Shown here: positions 41,176-49,919 of the stretch, in pieces
Position numbering within the stretch: the first letter of the stretch is position 1
Layout of the letters: the number at the start of each line of letters is the position of its first letter
DNA from: Roseococcus thiosulfatophilus
GTDB lineage: Bacteria > Pseudomonadota > Alphaproteobacteria > Acetobacterales > Acetobacteraceae
Reading direction: 5' to 3'
Assembly: GCF_017311575.1 (NCBI RefSeq)
Contig: NZ_JAFFQY010000011.1
Span: forward strand, 310,001-374,000
Length of the DNA: 64,000 nt
Notes under the pieces: model-generated
The model's input: only the letters and a program-made list of their open reading frames with translations
Databases searched by the model: none
What the model was told of the DNA's origin: nothing
Program-made: the position numbers and the translations under genes

Positions 41176-42558
41176 ATGGCAGGAACACGCACCACCGCGA
41201 TCATCGTCGCCTCGGCGCTGTTCATGCAGAACCTCGACAGCTCGGCCGTCGTCACCGCCCTGCCCGCCATGGCGCGCGACCTGAACGAGGACCCGGCGCG
41301 GCTGGGGGTCGCCATCACCTCCTACCTGGTGGCGCTGACGGTGTTCATCCCGGTCAGCGGCTATGTGGCGGACCGCTTCGGGGCGAAGCGCGTCTTCCTC
41401 ATGGCCATATTGCTGTTCGGCACGGCGTCCGCCGCCTGCGGCTTCGCCAATTCGCTGGGCGAGCTGGTGGCGGCGCGCGTCTTCCAGGGCATGGCCGGCG
41501 CCATGATGGTGCCCGTGGGGCGGCTGTTGCTGCTCAGCGGCATCCGCAAGGACGAGATGCTGACGGCCATGGCCTGGCTGACCATGCCCGCCATGCTGGG
41601 GCCCATCACCGGGCCGCCCCTGGGCGGCATCATGACGGACCTGTTCGGCTGGCGCAGCGTGTTCTGGCTGAACGTGCCGGTGGCGCTGCTGGGCTTCGCG
41701 CTGGTGGCCTGGAAGATCACCCCTTTGCCCGTCCAGAACCCCGGCCCGCCGGACATCAAGGGGCTGCTGCTGGTCGGCGGCGCGCTGGCCACCCTCATGG
41801 CCGGGTTCGAGACGGTGGGCCGCGGCGTGCTGCCCGCCGGGATGCCGGCGGCCTTGCTGGTCCTGGGCGGCATCGTGGCGCTTCTGGCGCTGCGCCATTG
41901 CCGGCGGGCCACGCGCCCGGCCATTGACCTGACGCTGCTGCGCTTCCCCTCCTTCCACCACGCGACCCTGGCCGGCAGCCTGTTCCGCGCCGGCGCCGGC
42001 GGCGTGCCCTTCCTGGTGCCGCTGCTGCTGCAACTTGGCTTCGGCTGGAGCGCGACCCAGGCGGGGCTGGTGGCCTTCGCGACCGCCTTGGGCGCCTTCG
42101 CCATGAAGCCCCTGGCCCGGCCCGTGCTGCGGCGCTGGGGCTTCCGCAACGTGCTGGTGGCCAATGGGCTGCTGGCGGCGGCGGGGGTGGCGGTGGGCGC
42201 CGCCTTCTCACCCGCCTGGCCGGTGGCCGCACTCTTCGCGGCCCTGGCCCTCGGCGGGCTGTTCCGCTCGCTGCAATTCACCTCGCTGAACACGCTGGCC
42301 TTCGCGGACATCCCGCGCGAGCGGCTGAGCGCCGGCACCAGCTTCTACGGCACCGCCCAGCAATTGCCGCCGGCCATCGGCGTGGTCATCGCCTCCACCG
42401 CGCTGGAGGTCAGCCAGCACCTGGCCGGCCGGGACGCGCTGGCGGTGGCGGACTTCACGACGGCCTTCCTGGTGGCGGGGCTGGTGGTGGCCAGCGCGGC
42501 GCCGCTGGCACTCCGGCTGCCGCGGGACGTGGGGGCGGAGGTCAGCGGCAAGAGATGA
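41176..42558 (+). CDS. MFS drug exporter, DHA2 (EmrB/QacA) family
   Basis: A 460-residue multi-pass inner-membrane antiporter. It opens with IIVASALFMQNLDSSAVVTALPAMARDL, split here as LDSSAVVTALPAMA for DHA2 motif D1, then YVADRFGAKRVFL (motif A) and GPPLGGIMTDLFGWRSVFWL (motif C, antiporter signature). Substrate unknown. It overlaps the next gene by an ATGA, and a P450 gene follows, so it may export a compound those enzymes modify. No TetR or MarR regulator is adjacent. Confidence 0.88.
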   Translation: MAGTRTTAIIVASALFMQNLDSSAVVTALPAMARDLNEDPARLGVAITSYLVALTVFIPVSGYVADRFGAKRVFLMAILLFGTASAACGFANSLGELVAARVFQGMAGAMMVPVGRLLLLSGIRKDEMLTAMAWLTMPAMLGPITGPPLGGIMTDLFGWRSVFWLNVPVALLGFALVAWKITPLPVQNPGPPDIKGLLLVGGALATLMAGFETVGRGVLPAGMPAALLVLGGIVALLALRHCRRATRPAIDLTLLRFPSFHHATLAGSLFRAGAGGVPFLVPLLLQLGFGWSATQAGLVAFATALGAFAMKPLARPVLRRWGFRNVLVANGLLAAAGVAVGAAFSPAWPVAALFAALALGGLFRSLQFTSLNTLAFADIPRERLSAGTSFYGTAQQLPPAIGVVIASTALEVSQHLAGRDALAVADFTTAFLVAGLVVASAAPLALRLPRDVGAEVSGKR

Positions 42559-43313
42559 ACCGGCGCATCCCCCTGAGCCCCGGGCGGCGGCTGATGGGCG
42601 ATCTCTCCGCCGCCTCGCGCGCCGTGCCGCGCTTTCTCATCCGCGGGCGGCTTTCCATTCCCCGCGCCCGCGCCGCCCGCGCGGCGCTGCCCGCGCCCCG
42701 CCCGCCCTGGACCACCCTCTTCGCCAAGGCCTTCGCCATGGCCGCCCAGCAGCATCCGCCGCTGCGCCGCGTGCATGCCAGCCTGCCCTGGCCGCACCTG
42801 ATCGAGGCGCCGCATGCCCAGGGCTGCGTGATGGTCGAGGCGCGCGACGGGGAAGAAACACTGCTCGCCCCCGCACGCCTGTTCCGTGCCCATGACGCGC
42901 CCCTGCCCGACCTTGCCCGGCGACTCGCCGCGGTGAAGGCCAGCCCGCGCGAAGCGAGCCCCGCCCTGCGCTGGATGCTGGCCACGGGCCGCCTCCCCTG
43001 GCCGCTGCGGCGCGCGGGCTATGCGCTCTCCATGGGCCTCGGCTGGCCCGTGCTGCGGCTGGGCGGCAACTACGCCATCTCGGCGCTGGGCGAGCATGGG
43101 GCGGAATTGCTGGACAGCGTCAGCATCGTGCCCGTCTTCCTGAGCTTCGGTCCCATCGCCCCCGATGGCGGGGTGAACCTGCATTTCGCCATGGACCACC
43201 GGGTGCTGGACGGGTCGGACGCCATCCGCGCCATGGCCGCCATGCAGGCGGCGCTGGAAGGACCCATCGCCGACGAACTGGCCGCCCTGGACGCGCCCCC
43301 GCCACGGGATTAG
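42555..43313 (+). CDS. Stand-alone 2-oxoacid dehydrogenase E2-type acyltransferase domain
   Basis: A 252-residue protein that resembles only the catalytic (CAT-fold) domain of lipoyl E2 acyltransferases. The active-site motif is MDHRVLDGSDA, with H215 and D219. There is no lipoyl or E1-binding domain, so it cannot be a normal pyruvate dehydrogenase component. Related short proteins sit in various clusters with unknown acyl acceptors. RLSIPRARAARAALPAPRPPW and NYAISALGEHGAELLD precede the motif. It is translationally coupled to the MFS exporter upstream, and a P450 starts 44 bp downstream. A tailoring acyltransferase role is inferred. Confidence 0.7.
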   Translation: MNRRIPLSPGRRLMGDLSAASRAVPRFLIRGRLSIPRARAARAALPAPRPPWTTLFAKAFAMAAQQHPPLRRVHASLPWPHLIEAPHAQGCVMVEARDGEETLLAPARLFRAHDAPLPDLARRLAAVKASPREASPALRWMLATGRLPWPLRRAGYALSMGLGWPVLRLGGNYAISALGEHGAELLDSVSIVPVFLSFGPIAPDGGVNLHFAMDHRVLDGSDAIRAMAAMQAALEGPIADELAALDAPPPRD

Positions 43314-43357
43314 CCACTCCCCCGCGCCGCCCTTCTGGCGCCCTGGAGTTCCGCCTG

Positions 43358-44704
43358 ATGTCCGTGCCGGACCTGATCCCGCCGCGCCCCGCCTTGCCCG
43401 CCCGCTTTCCCGGCCCCTGGGCGATGATCCGCACCTCGGCGCAGGATTTGCTGCGCTTCTTCCCCGAGACGGGCTTCCGCCACCGCCTGATCCCCATCCG
43501 CACCCTGCGCCAGCGCACCCTGGTGGTGAACGAGCCCGATCTGGTGCGGCACGTCTTCATCCTGCGCGGGGCCGACTACGAGGCGAAGAGCCGGCATTTC
43601 CGCTCCGCCGTCTCGCCCGTGCTGGGCGACAGCATGTTCGGCAACCACGGCCCCCTCTGGGCCGAGCGGCGCGCCGTCGTGATGAAGCTGCTGCACCCCT
43701 CGCGCACGGCGGGCTTTTTTCCGCTGTTCGTGCAGGGAGCCGAGGAGATGGCGGCGCGCTGGCGCGGCCAGGTGGATGTCTCGGCGGAACTGGCGGGCAC
43801 GACGGCCCTCGCGGTGATGCGCGCGCTGTTCCCCCGCACCGGCACGGAAGCCGCCGCGCGCCGCATCGCCTCCAGCTTCGCGGAATATGAGCAATCCGTG
43901 CTGGCGGTGGATTTCGCCCATCTGCTGGGCCTGCCCGAGCGGCTTTCGGGCTTCCAGCTGCGCGGCGCGCTGCGCCATGCGCGTGACGTCCGCGCCACCA
44001 TCGCGGGCTGCATCGCCGCCGCCGACCCGGAGGAAGGCGGACTCTTCGCCGAGATGCGCGCGGCCCTGGCCCCCGATGGCCAGCCGCTGCTCGACGCCGA
44101 GGACCTGGTGAATGAACTGGGCATGATGCTGCTGGCGGGCAGCGAGACCTCGGCCAATGCGCTGACCTGGTCGCTCTACCTCATCGCCCGCCACCCACCG
44201 ACCTTGGAACGGCTCCGCGCCGAACACGCGGAAGTCCTGGGCGGCCGCGCGCCGGACTACACGGACCTGCCCCGCCTGCCCTTCACCAAGGCCGTGACGC
44301 AGGAGGCCATGCGCCTCTACCCGCCCGTGCCCTATCTCTCGCGCGAGGCGGCGAAGGCCGACCGCATCGGCCAGGTGACGGTGCGCGCGGGCGACACCGT
44401 CATGGCCCTGCCCTGGCTGCTGCACCGGCATGAGCAGCTGTGGGACGCACCACACGCCTTCCGCCCCGAGCGCTTCCTGCCCGACGCGCCGCGCAAGCCG
44501 CCGCGCTTCGGCTACATCCCCTTCTCGCTGGGGCCGCGCATCTGCGCGGGCGCGGCCTTCGCCCAGGCCGAAATGACGGCCTTCCTGGCCGTGCTGCTCC
44601 AGCGCCTCGACTTCGCGGTGCCCGAGACGACGCGCCCCATGCCGCGCGCGCGGCTCAGCGTGCGGCCGCGGGGCGGGATGACGCTTTCGGTGACGCCGCG
44701 CTGA
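43358..44704 (+). CDS. Cytochrome P450 monooxygenase
   Basis: A 448-residue soluble P450. The I-helix is MLLAGSETSANALTWSLYL, the ExxR pair lies in TQEAMRLYPPVPYLSREA, and the heme loop FSLGPRICAGAAFAQAE places the ligand at C396. There is no membrane anchor, so it depends on a separate ferredoxin and reductase, neither of which is in the window. The final third is typical of class I bacterial enzymes. Substrate unknown. The neighbouring acyltransferase-like protein and MFS exporter suggest one small modification-and-export unit. Confidence 0.93.
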   Translation: MSVPDLIPPRPALPARFPGPWAMIRTSAQDLLRFFPETGFRHRLIPIRTLRQRTLVVNEPDLVRHVFILRGADYEAKSRHFRSAVSPVLGDSMFGNHGPLWAERRAVVMKLLHPSRTAGFFPLFVQGAEEMAARWRGQVDVSAELAGTTALAVMRALFPRTGTEAAARRIASSFAEYEQSVLAVDFAHLLGLPERLSGFQLRGALRHARDVRATIAGCIAAADPEEGGLFAEMRAALAPDGQPLLDAEDLVNELGMMLLAGSETSANALTWSLYLIARHPPTLERLRAEHAEVLGGRAPDYTDLPRLPFTKAVTQEAMRLYPPVPYLSREAAKADRIGQVTVRAGDTVMALPWLLHRHEQLWDAPHAFRPERFLPDAPRKPPRFGYIPFSLGPRICAGAAFAQAEMTAFLAVLLQRLDFAVPETTRPMPRARLSVRPRGGMTLSVTPR

Positions 44705-44765
44705 GGCGCTTCCGCCGCGCCTGTTTCGTGCCATGCTGGGGCCGAACCGGGGGACGCCTCCCTGG

Positions 44766-44816
44766 GGGCGCCTGATCGGCGTCGGTGACATCACCGATGC
44801 CGTGAATCAGCCGCCC
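44766..44816. repeat. Dispersed palindrome copy (inverted) between P450 and alpha-2-macroglobulin
   Basis: Reading the minus strand, GGCTGATTCACG ... TCGGTGAT-GTCACCGA ... GCCGATCAG, folding into a long imperfect hairpin. The arms share exact 12- and 9-base blocks with the copy at 59564. It is 61 bp after the P450 stop and ends 24 bp before the macroglobulin ATG. Confidence 0.75.
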
Positions 44817-44840
44817 GGCAATGGTCGAGGAAGCCTGCCC

Positions 44841-47800
44841 ATGTTCCGGCGCCTGTTCCTGCTGTTCCTGCTGGCCTTCACCATGCCCGCCGCGCCGCTG
44901 GCCGCCCAGGGCTTCGAGATTCCCGGCCTGTGGCAGGATTCGCAGCGCTACCGCAATGAGCTGGAACGCCGCTACCCCGCCGGCGGCACCCCGGCCCAGC
45001 GCCAGGCCGCCGAAAGCCGCGCCGCCACCGCCGAACGCCAGAACAACTGGGCCGCCGCCGCCGAGGCCTGGGAGGCCCGCGTGGCCCTCGGCCAGGCCAC
45101 GCCCGAGCAATGGCTGGCGCTGGCCCGCGCGCAACTCCGCCGCACGCCGCCCGATGGCGTCCGCGCCCTGCGCGCCGCCTGGCAAAACTTCATCGAGGTG
45201 CCGGGCGGCGCGCCCGAAATCCCCTCGCTGCTGGTGATGGCGGACGCGCTCGCCGCGCAGAACCGCCCCCTGCCGCGCCTCGCCGCGCTGGAGGCCGTGT
45301 TGCAGCGCGACCCGTCGAACCCCCGCCACCAGCAGGCGCTCGCCGCCGCGCGGCGCGAGGTGGGTGTGCTGGTCCGCCGCCTCAACACCGAGCCGGACGC
45401 CGAGCCCGCCCGCGCCTGCCTCGGCTTCACCACGCCGCCCGCCCGCCGCGACGACTGGCGCCCGGAGGATTGGCTGCGCGCCGAACCCGCCATCCCCGGC
45501 CTCGGCTTCACGCGCGAGCGGGATTCCATCTGCATCCTGGGCCTGCCGCTTGGCCGCACCACGCGCGTGATCCTGCGCGCGGGCATGCCCGGCGAGGACG
45601 GGCTGCGCGTGAACCAGGACCAGGTGCTGAACATCGCCATGCCCGACCGGGCACCGCGCCTCGCCTTCGACCCCGGCCACTACCTGATGCCGCGCGACCG
45701 CGCCGAGGCCCGCGTGCCCATGGCGCTGATGAACATCTCGGCCATCGAGATGCGCGTGATCCGCCTGACGGAGCGCAGCCTGATCCCCTTCTCGCGCGAG
45801 ACGCGGCTGGGCGAGGCCATCAGCGGCTGGACCGCCGGCTACCTGCACGAGGAATGGGGCCAGGTGGTGTGGGAGGGCGCCATCGAGCTTCCCCGCGGCG
45901 AGGCGAACCGCTTCCAGCGCCTCTCCGTGCCCCTGCCGGAGGCGGTGCGGACGGCCGGCCCCGGCCTCTACATCATGGTGGCCCGCCCGGCCGATGGCGC
46001 GCGGGATTCGCGCGGGCTGACGGCGGCGCAGCCGCTGATCGTGACGGACCTTGGCCTGACGGCCTGGCGCGGCGCGGGGGGGCTGGCGGCCCAGGTGCGG
46101 GGGCTCGCCTCCGCCGCCCCGCGCGAGGGGGTGCGGGTGGCTCTGATGGCCCGCAACAACGACATCCTGGCCGAGGCCACGACCGGCCCCGACGGGCTGG
46201 CGCGCTTCCACGCCCCCCTGCTGCGCGGCGAGGGGCCGATGGCGCCCGTGGCGCTGCACGCCATGACGGACGACGATCTCGTCACGCTGAACCTGGAGGC
46301 GGCGTCCTTCGACCTCTCCGACCGGGGCGTGGCCGGCCGCGCCCATCCCGGGCCGCTCGATGCCTTCCTCTGGCTCGATCGCGGCATCTACCGGCCGGGC
46401 GAGACGGTGCAGGCCATGGCGCTGCTGCGCGATGCGGGCGGCGCGCCGGTGGACGCGCCGCTGCGCCTGCGCCTGCGCCGCCCCAACGGGCAGATCCTGG
46501 CCGAGCAGGTGGTGCGCGATGGCGGGCATTGGCCCGTGGCACTTCCCGCCGCCGCCCAGGCCGGCGCCTGGACGCTGGAGGCCGTGGCGGACCCCAATGC
46601 GCCCCCCGTGGGCCAACTCACCTTCCGCGTGGACAGCTTCGTGGCCGAGCGCCTGGCCGTCGAGGCCGGCCCCGCCCCGGGCCCGCTGCGCCCCGGCCAG
46701 CCCATGGAGATCCCCGTCACGGCGCGCTTCCTCTATGGCGCGCCGGGCAGCGGCTTGTCGGGCAGCGCCGAACTGCGCCTCACCACCCAGCGCAGCCCCT
46801 TCGAGCGCTGGCGCGACTTCCGCTTCGGGCTGGAGGAGGAGAGCTTCGCGCCCGACCTGATCCAGGCCGAACTGCCCGAGACCGACGCCGATGGCCGCGC
46901 CACGCTGCGGCTGGAGTTGCCCGGCGCCCCCGACACCACGCGCCCGCTGCGCGGCGAATTGATGGTGCTGGTGGAGGAACCGGGCGGCCGCGCCTCGCGC
47001 GCCACGCTGGACCTCGCGGTGGCCGCCCAGCCGCGCTTCCTGGGCCTCGCCGCGCCCGCCGCCGTGGATGCGGGGGCCGAGGCGGCCATCCAGGTCATCA
47101 TGACCGACGCCGAGGGCAACCCGCTGGCCGGCGAGGTGAACCTGCGCCTCGTGCGCGAGCGCCCCGACTGGCGCATCGTCGTCCGCGGCGGCACCCCCCG
47201 CTACGAGACGGTCTGGACCGATGAGCCGGTGGACAGCACGCCCATCCGCCTGACCGGCACCGAGCCCGGCCGCTTCACCCGCACCCTGCCCTTCGGCCGC
47301 TACCGGCTGGAGGCGCAGGAGGCGGGCGGCATGGCGCTGGCGTCCATCCGCTTCCGCTCCGGCTGGGTGGCGAGCGAGAGCGCCGAGGTGCCCGACCGCG
47401 TGGACGTGGCCACCGACCGCGCCAGCTACGCGCCGGGCGAGACGGTGACGCTGCGGATCACGCCCCCCTTCGCCGGCCGCGCCGCCGTGGCGGTGCTGAC
47501 CGACCGCCTGCTCTCGATCCGCGAGATGGAGGTGCCCGAGGCCGGCGCCGAAATCACCCTGCCCGCCGACGCGGCCTGGGGCGCCGGCGCCTATGTGGCC
47601 GTCACCGTCTTCCGGCCGGAGGCCGGGCCGCAGCTTCCGGGGCGCGCGCTGGGCCTCGCCTGGGTGCAGATGTCGCGCGACAGCCGGGCGCTGGCGGTGA
47701 CGCTGGACGCGCCCGACCGGGTGCGCCCCAGCACGCGCGTGGAGCTGCCCGTGACCGTGACGGGCGCCTCCGGCCCCGTGCGGCTGACGCTGGCCGCGGT

Positions 47801-49919
47801 GGATGAGGGCATATTGCGCCTGACCCGCTTCGCGAGCCCCGACCCGCTGACGCACTACATGGGCCGCCGCACGCTGGGCGTGGACATCCGCGACGATTAC
47901 GGCCGGCTGATCGCGCCGCCCGAGGGCGCGCCCGTCACGCTGCGCCAGGGCGGCGACGACATGGACGGGCTGGCCGCCCTCACGCCGCCCCAGCGCAATG
48001 TCGCGCTGTTCAGCGGCGTGGTGGAGACGGACGCGCAGGGCCGCGCGACCATCCCCCTCGACCTGCCCGATTTCGCGGGCGAATTGCGCCTGATGGCCGT
48101 GGCCTGGGCCGAGGCGCGGGTGGGCGCGGCCTCGCGCCCGCTCACCGTGCGCGACCCGCTGCTGGCCGAGCCGCTGCTGCCCCGTTTCCTCGCCCCCGGC
48201 GACGAGGCGGATGCGGCGCTGCTGCTGCACAACCTGGAACTGCCGGCGGGCGAGGTGGTGGTGAACGTCACGGCCGAAGGAGCGCTGGCGCTGCGCGGCG
48301 AGGCGCGCATCACGGCGCAGCTGGAGGCGGGCGCCCGCGCCCAGCCGCCTTTGCCGCTGCGGGCCGTGGCGCCGGGCGAGGGCGTGCTTCGCCTCGCCGT
48401 CTCCGGCCCCGGCGGCTTCACCGCGACGCGCGAGGCGCGGATCACGGTGCGGTCCTCCCGCCCCATCGCCACCGCGCTCTCCACGCTGGAGGTGGCACCC
48501 GGCGCCGAGGCGCGACTGGCGCCTGCGGCCGGAGCCTTCCTGCCCGGCTGGCGGGCCGTGGCGCGGCTGGGTTCGCCCGTGCGCTATGACGCGGCGGGCA
48601 TGCTGGCTGCGTTGCAGGCCTTCCCGCTGGCCTGCCTGGAGCAGGTCTCCTCCCAGGCCATCGGCATGGCGGCCGCGCTGAACGAGGGCAGCCCGGCCCG
48701 CGACGCCGTGGCCCTGCAACGCGCCGTGGACGGCATCCTGGCGCGGCAGCGCTTCGACGGCAGCTTCGGCCTATGGTCGGCGCAGGGCGAGCCGCAATAT
48801 TGGACCTCCGCCTATGCCGTGGAGGCGCTGCTGCGGGCGCGGGCCGCCGGCGCCACCGTGCCCGAGGCGCCCTTGCAGGCGGCGCTGGCGGACCTCGAGG
48901 AACGCCTGGAGCAAAGCCCCTCCGAACCCACCCAGTTCGCGGCCCAGGCGGCGCGGCTGAACGCGCTGTCCTTGGCCGGGCGGCACCGGCTGGGCGCGGC
49001 GCGGCGGCTTCTGGAGGTGTCCTCGCGCCTGCCCACGCCGCTCGCTCGCGCGCAGCTCGCCGCCAGCTTCGCCCGCGCGGGCGACACCGAACGCGCGAAC
49101 GCGGCCTTCGCCGAGGCCCTGGCCATGACGGCGCGCACGGACTGGCTCTACGACTATGGCAGCGCCGCGCGCGACGCCCTGGCGCTGGTGGTGCTGGCGC
49201 GCGAGGCCGGACTGCCCGCCGCCCAGGTCAGCGCCGCCGCGGCCCGCCAGCCCGGGCCGGAACTGACGCCCCAGCGCGCCTCCACCCAGGAACAGGCCTG
49301 GGCGGTGCTGGCGGCAGTCACCCTCGGCCAGGATGCGCGGCCCGTCCGCGCCGCCTGGAACGGCAGCGCCACCCAGGCGCGCGCGCTGGACGTGACCGGC
49401 GGCGGCGTTCTCCGCAACGCGGGCGAGGCGCCCCTGCCCGTGCAGATCGCCATCTCCGGCACGCCGGCCCAGGCCGCCCCCGCCGGGCGCCAGCAGATGA
49501 CCATCCGCCGCCGCTTCGTGGCGCTGGATGGCCAGGCGCAGAACCTCGACGCGCTGCGTCCCGGGGTCGAGTTCCTGCTGGTGCTCGATGCCCGCGCCGA
49601 GAGCGGGCAGGAGCACATGGCCATGCTGACCCAGGGCCTGCCCGCGGGGTGGGAGATCGTCTCGCGCCTGCCCGCGGGGCCCGTGCCGAACCTGCCCGAC
49701 CTCGGCCCGCTGACCGAGGTGGACGCCATGCCCGCCCTGGATGACCGCCTGGCCGCCGCCCTCACCTTCACCCGCGAGGCGCGTGAGGCCCGCATCGCCG
49801 CACGCATCCGCGTGGTGACGCCGGGCCGCTTCGAGCTGCCGGGGGCGGAGGTGGTGGACATGTACCGCCCCAGCTTCTTCGCGCGGCAGAACACCGCGCG
49901 CATCACGGTCAATCCGTGA
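44841..49919 (+). CDS. Bacterial alpha-2-macroglobulin with thioester motif
   Basis: A 1692-residue secreted protein. The signal peptide is MFRRLFLLFLLAFTMPAAPL followed by an AAQ cleavage region. Macroglobulin-like beta domains follow, then the MG bait-region neighbourhood (LDRGIYRPGETVQAMALLRD is the typical MG3/4 landmark). The A2M domain has TLAAVDEGILRLTRF, and the thioester CLEQ is at C1265 in FPLACLEQVSSQAIGMA. Such proteins trap proteases in the periplasm to protect the envelope. Their usual partner PbpC (penicillin-binding protein 1C) is not within the window. The start follows GTCGAGGAAGCCTGCCC. The gene's end overlaps the convergent glycosyltransferase gene by 11 bp. It is larger than many relatives and has no lipobox cysteine. 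Confidence 0.92.
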   Translation: MFRRLFLLFLLAFTMPAAPLAAQGFEIPGLWQDSQRYRNELERRYPAGGTPAQRQAAESRAATAERQNNWAAAAEAWEARVALGQATPEQWLALARAQLRRTPPDGVRALRAAWQNFIEVPGGAPEIPSLLVMADALAAQNRPLPRLAALEAVLQRDPSNPRHQQALAAARREVGVLVRRLNTEPDAEPARACLGFTTPPARRDDWRPEDWLRAEPAIPGLGFTRERDSICILGLPLGRTTRVILRAGMPGEDGLRVNQDQVLNIAMPDRAPRLAFDPGHYLMPRDRAEARVPMALMNISAIEMRVIRLTERSLIPFSRETRLGEAISGWTAGYLHEEWGQVVWEGAIELPRGEANRFQRLSVPLPEAVRTAGPGLYIMVARPADGARDSRGLTAAQPLIVTDLGLTAWRGAGGLAAQVRGLASAAPREGVRVALMARNNDILAEATTGPDGLARFHAPLLRGEGPMAPVALHAMTDDDLVTLNLEAASFDLSDRGVAGRAHPGPLDAFLWLDRGIYRPGETVQAMALLRDAGGAPVDAPLRLRLRRPNGQILAEQVVRDGGHWPVALPAAAQAGAWTLEAVADPNAPPVGQLTFRVDSFVAERLAVEAGPAPGPLRPGQPMEIPVTARFLYGAPGSGLSGSAELRLTTQRSPFERWRDFRFGLEEESFAPDLIQAELPETDADGRATLRLELPGAPDTTRPLRGELMVLVEEPGGRASRATLDLAVAAQPRFLGLAAPAAVDAGAEAAIQVIMTDAEGNPLAGEVNLRLVRERPDWRIVVRGGTPRYETVWTDEPVDSTPIRLTGTEPGRFTRTLPFGRYRLEAQEAGGMALASIRFRSGWVASESAEVPDRVDVATDRASYAPGETVTLRITPPFAGRAAVAVLTDRLLSIREMEVPEAGAEITLPADAAWGAGAYVAVTVFRPEAGPQLPGRALGLAWVQMSRDSRALAVTLDAPDRVRPSTRVELPVTVTGASGPVRLTLAAVDEGILRLTRFASPDPLTHYMGRRTLGVDIRDDYGRLIAPPEGAPVTLRQGGDDMDGLAALTPPQRNVALFSGVVETDAQGRATIPLDLPDFAGELRLMAVAWAEARVGAASRPLTVRDPLLAEPLLPRFLAPGDEADAALLLHNLELPAGEVVVNVTAEGALALRGEARITAQLEAGARAQPPLPLRAVAPGEGVLRLAVSGPGGFTATREARITVRSSRPIATALSTLEVAPGAEARLAPAAGAFLPGWRAVARLGSPVRYDAAGMLAALQAFPLACLEQVSSQAIGMAAALNEGSPARDAVALQRAVDGILARQRFDGSFGLWSAQGEPQYWTSAYAVEALLRARAAGATVPEAPLQAALADLEERLEQSPSEPTQFAAQAARLNALSLAGRHRLGAARRLLEVSSRLPTPLARAQLAASFARAGDTERANAAFAEALAMTARTDWLYDYGSAARDALALVVLAREAGLPAAQVSAAAARQPGPELTPQRASTQEQAWAVLAAVTLGQDARPVRAAWNGSATQARALDVTGGGVLRNAGEAPLPVQIAISGTPAQAAPAGRQQMTIRRRFVALDGQAQNLDALRPGVEFLLVLDARAESGQEHMAMLTQGLPAGWEIVSRLPAGPVPNLPDLGPLTEVDAMPALDDRLAAALTFTREAREARIAARIRVVTPGRFELPGAEVVDMYRPSFFARQNTARITVNP

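Noticed and set aside
44655-48719. 1354-codon minus-strand frame opposite alpha-2-macroglobulin
   Set aside because: The opposite strand has a signal peptide and conserved domains; this frame shows only biased residues with no recognisable motif.
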